DNA of 64,000 nucleotides from Hippasteria phrygiana. Its lineage: Eukaryota; Echinodermata; Asteroidea; Valvatida; Goniasteridae. Where the stretch lies: contig JAZGUH010000531.1 in the NCBI GenBank assembly GCA_037893225.1, forward strand, positions 62,001 through 126,000. The letters run 5' to 3'. The translations under genes and the position numbers were made by a program. The notes under the pieces were generated by a model that was given only the letters and a program-made list of their open reading frames with translations, had not been told where the DNA came from and did not search any database. Of the stretch, positions 50,001 through 59,000 are shown in pieces (positions within the stretch are counted from its first letter, which is position 1; every line of letters starts with the position of its first letter).

Positions 50001-53000
50001 AACACTGTTTTTGCAGTGTATGGAATCGAAAAAAACAATCTAGTGAAGTTGCGTCTAAAGCCCGTTTCACACTAGAGCCTCTCAACCCTGGTTAAACTCA
50101 ACCCTGGGCGAATCCGGAGCCGTCTAGGGTTGAGTTGTTGCAATTTTTCAACTCCGCGATCATGCGTCGTTTCACACTTGATTTGCTTTATTTCGCCCCG
50201 CGGGGCGACTTCAACCCACAGATAAGCATGGACGATTCAGACTTGTGCGCACTATGCTATGACCTTTGTACCCCGCAACAGGAAAACTTGAGTAGGGTTG
50301 AGTTCAACCCGGGGCGAAATCAATCTCGGGTGTAATGATCAGATGGATTGGGTTAAATGAAAAGACACTCGAGTATATTTGGGCCAGCTACCGGTAATGT
50401 ATTATGTGTAGGCCTATGGCTACCCACCTAGAGAACTCACTCACATGGTGTGTGCACTGGACAATAGAGGGCGCTGTGCACTATTAGTGGTACAGTTTCA
50501 ATGAACCCTATGATTCTGACCGATGTGACCCAGAACCGTTCCATGTCAAAAGTACCTGGGTACCCCCCAAGAATCGTGTACCAGCCCTCGAGACTTATGT
50601 TCAAGTTGTCAGTTCTCTAGTCACTAACCCTGATAACTTTGTCCACAGAACTCATGACAGTCTCCGCAGAGAGCAGCGCTTGGCATTGAATGCCTTGCGC
50701 TCCCGTACTGATATCATCATCAAGCCGGAGGACAAAGGTTCAGCTGTGGTCATCATGGATCGTCATCAGTACATTGACGAGGCCCACCGCCAGTTGAACA
50801 ATCATACTAACTACATCTGCCTTGACTCTGACCCCACAGGTACATTTTCTCAAGAGATACAACAGGTGCTTGACAATATGCGATCACGTGACCAGCTGTC
50901 CAAGAAAGCTCATAAATTGCATGCCTCTTCATGGGCGACCTCGAAGAGCGCATGCTTGCCTCAGCACCATGTCGCCCCTGGATCTGGTGGAGATATATTG
51001 ACGATGTATTTTTCATCTGGACCAGTGATCAGGACAGTCTGGAGACTTTCATTAATCACATTAATTCCTTCCACAGGACCATCAAGTTTACATCAGAGTA
51101 TTCAGTGCATCAGACCAACTTCCTGGATGTCACCATCCGCAAGGAAGACAACTCGGTAACCACTGATCTGTATTCTAAACCCACAGACAGCCACCAGTAC
51201 CTCCACTCATTCAGCTGTCACCCCAGGCATTGCAAGACTGCCATAGCATTCAGCCAGGTACTTAGACTCAGAAGGATTTGTTCTAATAATTAAGACTTTT
51301 TCCATCATGTGCAGGTACTGAAGAATAACTTGGTTGCCAGGGGCCACAGCTCCCGCCAAGTTCAACGTGCTATCGCCAGAGCAAAATATATCACCAGAGA
51401 TTTGGCTCTTAAGGAAAAGACGCCTAGCACTAATGCCGACCCCAAGATTCCCTTGGTTACCACCTTTCATCCTAGTCTCCCTCCCCTTCGTAAAATAACT
51501 AATGACAACCATCATATCCTTCATACTTCAGATCGCCTTGCCCGTGCCGCCCCTGACAACCCAGTATTGGCTTATAGGCGCCCCCGCAATCTACGAGACC
51601 TGATTGTTCGAACCTTGGCTGCATCCCTTCCCATACAGCATGGTACTTTTAAGTGCGATTCCAGGTGTGTTGTTTGCCAGACTCACATGCAGGAGTCTGA
51701 CTCCTTTTCTGGCCATTCATCTGGCACTACTCACAGAACCAATGGCAACATTAATTGCAACACCTCTAATGTCATATATCTCATTTCTTGCAGGGTTTGT
51801 GGTATCCAGTATGTCGGGGAGACCAAGAACACGCTCAAAAAGCGTTTCTATGGCCATCGATCGACTGTGAACACCAAGAAAATGGGCACCCCTGTTGGTC
51901 ATCACTTCAACTTGCCTAACCATTCAATTTCTGATATGATTCTACAAGGCATAGAATCACTTGGCCACCGCAAGGACTCAGTTCGCCTTAGCAGAGAGAA
52001 AGTGTGGATGAAACGTCTTCGGACTGTTCAACCACATGGTCTCAACATCCAGGAAGGGAATGATTAACTCTTAATTTTCCCCCATTGTCATTTGTTTACA
52101 GATTATCCTCCTGGCAAACCCCTTTTGGGGTCTCTTGCCCACTTGGCCACATGGGGTTTTCTTTCCATTTCCTGTTTATCCTTGCCACTTCCCTTTGATT
52201 CTTCTCTTGCCCTGTCACCTTCTATTGACCCCCCCCCCCCTTCACTACACTCATTTGTCCCCTTTCCCCAGCTTCATCCTTCATCTTAAACCCTCCACTC
52301 CTGCATCCTTACCCTAACCACACTTCTTTGGTCCTTTCTTCCTGGCTGTCATTTCCCTTCCCTTTGATGTTTACCCACTGCCATGCTCCTTTGCATCCCT
52401 CTTTTGTGTTTCTCCACCCACCCCCTCATGCATGTGTGTTCCCTAAATGTGTGTTTCTTGTACTCTGTCATTTGCCTTTGAGAAAGAACTTGCTTAAGTT
52501 CGAAACATCAGGCCAGCTAATTTTTTAACCCTATGAATGCATACATTCATTACATCAGGGTTGACGAGGGGTTGGCACGGGGTTGACGCGAGTTTGAAAA
52601 GTGTGAAACGTCGCATATTTTCAACCCCGCGTCAACACCGAGATTTGTCTTGTGTGAAAAGGGCTTTAGATCGACTTACAGTAAATAGTGAACTCGTGAC
52701 TTGACTGGGTTTGATCTTACCGTAGTAGACAGCAAAGACCATGGCTGCAGCCAGAAACGCCCCGAGGAACTGCGCCAACATGTACACGGGAAAGGCGATC
52801 CATTTCAGTTTGCCAAACGTGCAGAAAGCCAGGGAAACTGCGGGATTCAAGTGACCGCCTAGAAGAAACCAATCAAATCCCCAAGAATCCTGGATGAATC
52901 ATCAGCATTTTAATATCATTGCCAAGTACAGTGCAAGTGGCAGCAAACAATGTGTGCATAAAGATGCTGTTGTTAATTACAACATGGAGCAAATTCGGGT

Positions 53001-56000
53001 CTGTGTACACGTAACAAAACTCTGCGTCACGTCACAAAACCTAGAAATACGTATTGCTTTCATTGTCACAAAACCTCTCACATCGCAAAGTCTATGTTCA
53101 GAAAACGAAATCTGTGTTCACGTCTGGAATCTATGTCGCGTCGGAAAATCTGTGATCATAGACTTGGTTCCAAGTCTGTGATCGTGGTTTTTGTCGGCCT
53201 GATAGCCAATACAGTAGCGCCTGAAATAGCGCCATCTTGCGTCCTCTTGTGAGTCAGCCTTGGATCACGTTTAGTTTGTGATAACTAATATGGGTAATGA
53301 TGTTTGCGTGGCTGATGCAGACAAAAAAATAACCGCGATCTCGGACTTGAAATCAAGTCTACTGTGATCACGGCACGAAATCTGTGTTAAGGGAAAACAT
53401 CTGTGCACGCGTCACTTTTTTGGGGGGGGGGGGGGGGGGGGGGGGGGCTATAGTTAAAGATAGCATACAACATTTGCCATTGCTGTAATTTGCAGAAATG
53501 AATGGATTTGGGGGTTAGTATTTTATAGCAAATACTGTAACACTGACCTGTTTAAAGATTTGTATGCATAGATGTTGGGAAAACAAAAAGACAAATTGTC
53601 TCTTCTTGTAGTCTGGTTCCATGACCCTACTTCAGACAAAACAGAGCTATCTGGGAATCTGGGAATTATCTGGGAATTATCAGGTCGGGGAACTAGACTA
53701 TTTCCAACGGAAATTGATACAAAAACTCCCATTTTCTAAAAAAGAAAAGACTTAAAAATGACAGCACACCATGGTGCCATGATTTCACAGGATTCAAGAG
53801 ACTATTATTTACTTACAGTCAAGTAAGGTATTTCATAATAATTCAGTAGTTTTGATTTTTGATGTTTGCAAATGTTGTATATTACCTTTAAGACGTAATT
53901 GTCGGCGTTTAAATTAACTTTGTGTGGACAAAGTTTTCACAAATATTCTGACCTGACACCGAGGCGGTGAAGTAAACACCAAGCATCAAACCAAACGCGT
54001 AGCCGATGTTAACGTTCAGAAAGCCCGCACCTGCCATGGGACCACCAAAGAACTTGAACTGGGCGATGGCGCCATCACCAATCAGCTAATCAAACAAGCA
54101 GAGTAAGTGGAGATTATGTGAAAAGCGGGAAATTCCAACAAGTGCAATTTGTTGGGGGCGCTATCGAAAACCAAGAATCACGGAGTATTTTGGCCTACCC
54201 ATTTCGCAACCATCGGCCGATTTTTCCTAGGATGTATTTCGTGCACAGGTTACCATGGAAACTGGGCTAGTGGTTGACGAATTGTTGTTATTCGAACTTG
54301 CCCCATACTGTGAAGATGGCAATATACGCTGGATGGTTCGAGACCGGTCAGTTCGTCACTGCATTCAAATATGGCTACCAGAAAATGGCAGTATTTGGCA
54401 AAAAGACGCATTTTCACCCCACAGGGCTTCAATCGAGAAAAAAGTGCACATTGGGGGCACTGCATGAAATCGAAGAAAAGTGGAAAAGATTAAAGCTGGG
54501 ATAAAATATAGGACACATTCTCTCCAATGACGGTCACAATTTTGGCTGCTGTTTTAAATGTCAGAGAGTAATGTAAGGTTGTAATCCTTTCCTCTTCATT
54601 ACCTTTGACTTTCTAAAGTTCTTTTTCCAAATGTGATTAAATGGCAGGATGTGACTACGTCAATATAGGCCCTACTTTTTTTTCTTTCAAACCTACCATT
54701 TGTTTTATAGTGAATATACCCGTCGAAAGTCTTACACAACCCCAGCCCTTCTATTATATATTTATTTTATTACAGTTGTCACAGGGAAAAAATAAAACAA
54801 AACATTAAAACAATATATGCTCGCCTAATTTATTAATGCCTTATCTAGCGAGTGGAAAATAGAATAGATGACCGACACCTCTACAGAGTTGTCCACCTAT
54901 AAAACTTAACGATCGTTATGTAAAACTTAACAATCCTCCCCCCATAAAAACGAGAGAACGTCTGCAAGTTAGGAAATAGTGATCCCAGCCCTTCATATAA
55001 ACTTTCCCCCAGTCCCTTTAACATTTCACAAAGGACCCCGAGGCCGATGGTTATGCTTACCACCAACATGAACGTCCCGAGCAACTCGGCTCCAAACTGA
55101 CGTGCAAGTACATTCCTGAGACGGATCTTATTGAGGAAATTCTCCACATGCATAAACCAACCCTCTGACATATTGCCTTCTGGATTCTTCGCAGATTTCT
55201 TCTGATCACCTAAATTGAGAATATAAATAATTGTGGTTTATTTATCATAAACAAATCTGCTGTACATACAGCAGAAATGCTGAAAATCGCAGCATGTGCA
55301 GTTGACTTTCGATAAACACCAAAGTGTAACCATGGGATGAAAAAGATATGTATATATATATCAAATGATGATCCTTAGAGATTCATGGTGGAATCACAAG
55401 TGTCCTTTGGAGGTCGATTTTATACTATTCTAAAGAATACAAATTGTTTTGGTTTTTACAGTAACCCATTCAGTCGGTTAAACCATGGTGATACGTTACT
55501 TATCCCCTGAAATCTTTCTGCTTAATGACACTGAGTCATGAATAACAGCCGCAATGGTAGACGACCATTTGGCTCCCTTATTACTTTTTAAACAGAAAAC
55601 TTCGCATTTTTCTTTCTTGTTTAGGAAGTGCAAAACAGTGTGGCTTAGAAATTCCTTTGACAAACCGGAAAATGCGTTTTTGATTATGATGTAAAATGGG
55701 AATCATCCTTATATATGGAAAAATATTAACAATGTTTTTGGGAGTCCTTTTTAACTCGGTGAAGTAATATCAGCACCGTTCTATAAAGTGCTTTCCAAGA
55801 GCCTGACAGTAAAAGAACTGCACCTGCTAACTCGGGTGGTCATCAAACCAACAACCTCTAGCTTAAGCGCACATATTAAACAACTCGACTATGGAATTGC
55901 CGCTTCAGGCTACCAATAGACGTGGCTTTGCTCATCGGGATGAGATAGATCCAGGTATAAACACACCCGACCACCAGGGGTAATACATCATGTAATGCAC

Positions 56001-59000
56001 TCCACTCTTTCAGTAAAAGTAAATGCGTAAAGTATCGCTATTAAACTGAAGAAACATGCCCATCACGCAGCCACCATGCCAGCAGCGTTCTTGAATGCAG
56101 ACAAAATGACAGAAAAAAAGAATTAAGGTGTGGAAAGGCTGTTTAGAAGACGACGAGGGCGCCCCTACTGGAGCCAATGGGTACACCACACTAAATAAAC
56201 TCCCATCGACCTTAGTGTAAAATCCACTAACTTCACAGTGAAAAAATCCTTATCCAGGAGTCCCTCAGTTGTTGTGGCACTACTGAAAATTATAGTTAAA
56301 TCTTAATCTGTCAAATACTTTTCAATTTTTGGCAGGTTAGCCGTTTGGATTTTTTGCTGATTATCCCTAGAGAGTACCTCCCACTCCCGAAAATGCGGTT
56401 TTTCCCAAAACGGCTAGCTGCCATTTTTCATAAAGCATCCCTCCACTTGCCAAGCCAAATAGGGCCAATTTTAAAGCCAAAATTTATCAAGTCTTCACAA
56501 AAGTTGAAGCACAGAACCCCCAGGTTATGATAGCTGATCATAATTACACAATCTATCAATTGCATGACCCCCAAAAATGTATTATTCAAAACAAGTTGTG
56601 GGTTTACAATTTATGCTTTTTTGGCGCAGCCATTTTTGCCTAGACCCTATTTAGTGTAGTGCACCCCAAGCCAGGGCGCGTAGGTAAAAGAGTCCTGACA
56701 AGCCTCTCGATTTTTGACACAAAATGGCGGTACACAATAAACGCACAAAGTGAATGCATCAAACCTCAACAAATTTAATAACTGAATTATTACGAAATTA
56801 GACTGTAAGTAAATTATTAGACTGTAAGTAAATAGCATGCAGTCTCTATTGCATCCTGTGAAATCATGGCACCTGGTATGCTGTCGTTTTCAAGAAAAGT
56901 GGAATATCGTTTTCCAACAATTGTCGGCCGACAATCGTTGGAAATAGTCTAGTTCCCCTACCTGATAATTCCCAGGCTCCGTTTTGTCTAAAGCATGGTC
57001 AGGGAACCAGACTACTAGAACATATTTCTTTCTCTCTACGCAAACTACGGTTTTCCCAGCATCTATGCACACAAAACTTTTGGTTGGTCATTGTTGCAAT
57101 TTTCAGAAATGGGTTAGTATTTTATAGTAATATCGTTCAACTTACCTGTTTAAAATTTTGCGTTGTTGGATGGCGAAAAAAACGAGAGAAAAACGGCGCT
57201 TGTTTTCAACCGTCGGGCGGATGATAGCCTTTAGTCAAGGCGCGCGTGGCTACCTGGACGCGTGACGCGCCCCGAATGACAGCATGTCCGGGGCGCGCCA
57301 CTCGTCCACGTAGCCACGCGCTCCTTGACTGAGGGCTACAGGGCAGTTTTCCAACGATTTCCAGCTGGAAATCGTTGGAAAAACGATATAAATTTCCACT
57401 TTTCTTGACAACGACAGCACACCTGGTGCCATCATTTCACAGGATGGTTGAGACTGCTATTAACTTACAGTCTAGTATTTCGTAATAATTCAGTTTTAAC
57501 AAATTGGAGGATTACCAATTGTGTACATTACCTTTAAACAGGTCAGTGTTTCAGTATACTTAATAATGAATGTTTAAGAGTGCGATGGTAAGAATAATTT
57601 CATAAGGTGACAGATTGAATGTTCCATTCCACGAGGCGAAGCTGAGTGGAATGGGACATTCCATCTGTCACCGAATGAAATTATTCTTACCATTGCACGA
57701 ATGTGAAACATTCATTATTTGTTTTATACAACGCCTGAATAAATCCGACAGATTGCATGCATGGATTTCTTGGTGTACAACGTGCCGTTTACCTTCTCAG
57801 TCCCGCATAAAACCACGACAAAAAGTGGTCCAGTTCCCATTCAGTTAAAGCTTTAATTGTTGTTCCTGCGTGTCTTGCAAATTCATCTAATCGTTTGACT
57901 GCATATTTCATTTGTCTCTTTGTGTTAGCAGCGTCAGCATCGCCTATGAGTTCCAATATTTCGTCGTCTATTGTATTAGGAAAACAAACCGCGGTTCGGA
58001 AACACCGTCCGCCATTTTGTGTAAATGACAGCCTAGACTAGTTCCCGGTCCCCGTATGTATATAATATACATTTGAAGTCCAAAGGACAACGGAGGGACC
58101 GGGAACCAGTCCAATGACAGCCGTGTTGCAGCGGCGGGAAAGTTATATCAAACGCGTTACCGTTTGATAGAACCATGTGATAGAACGTTTTTTGGCGATG
58201 CGGGTTGGGACAAATAATTCAATGCACGTGATCGACGATCCACCAATCGGATGGCTGGGATTTTTTCATGTGTCGTATAATATTTGCTAGCACCCTATAA
58301 AACTCAAACCCCCAAATCTATTTATTTCTGAAAATTACAGCAAAAGCAAATGGTGTATACTACATTTAACTGTTTGGCAAGGTCCCTCATTGGTTTTGTA
58401 CACAATTTTCAAAAAGGGACCTTTCTCAACCGGGGACCATATTATCCTGTATTGTTAAAGGTCCCCAATTGAATGCAAAATCAAACACACACTTTTTGAA
58501 AAGGTGGCGAAGGGTCAAGGAATCACCCCCCCCCCCCCCCCCCCCCTTCACACACACACACACACCCAAGTGTGTAAACACCGGCAATCGCGGACCTCCT
58601 ATTATCCCTCTTTTGTTTATACTCTAACTTTTTCGGAAGGCCTCCCATTGGTTTTGTACACGATTTTCAATCGTGGACGTTGACACAATCGCGGACCCTA
58701 TTGTCCTCTTTGTTAAAGGTCCACGGTCTGAATAGCTATACAAACGCACACACACACACAGTCGTACTTCCCTATACTCGCGAGGACAATGCTTTGTGTT
58801 TCCTATTCTTCCTTTAATATAACCCAACCCCATAGACTAAGCACGTAGGCCTATCCTTACGTTCGAGGACCGATTTTAACAAAAGACCGTCTCTCGAGGA
58901 CAAGAAAGATTCTTTTGTATTTCCTTTCTCCCCTTGTCCTCGAACGTAGTACAGTACAAGAACACACACACACAAGTTTTCTATTAAACAATGAAAATAA

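Larger units (their letters stand above)
50345..52550 (+). mobile_element. Penelope-like retroelement (EN+ type), internally deleted
   Basis: Lies between the two halves of the CAACCC element. It has PLE coding sequence, then a long C/T-rich 3' region (52080-52470) and a hairpin motif (52486-52506). The exact insertion ends are uncertain because the flanks have no clear duplication. Confidence 0.8.
50058..52666. mobile_element. TIR element with CAACCC word, split by a Penelope-like insertion
   Basis: TA at 50056-50057 and 52667-52668. Ends AAGCCCGTTTCACAC and GTGTGAAAAGGGCTT are inverted. The left 280 bp and right 110 bp are dense in CAACCC/GGGTTGA (for example AACTCAACCCTGGGCGAA and GGGGTTGACGCGAG). 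The 2.2 kb between is foreign (Penelope-like). Confidence 0.8.

Noticed and set aside
52470..52510. Calling a functional hammerhead ribozyme
   Set aside because: Two core positions upstream of the stem do not match and stems I and III were not found by eye, so it is reported only as a candidate motif.
53041..53400. Repeated ACAAAACCT/GAAATCTGTGTTCACG-like words in intron 3 as another word-iterating element
   Set aside because: The words (for example AATCTGTGTTC) recur a few times between 52995 and 53405, but I could not find matching inverted ends.
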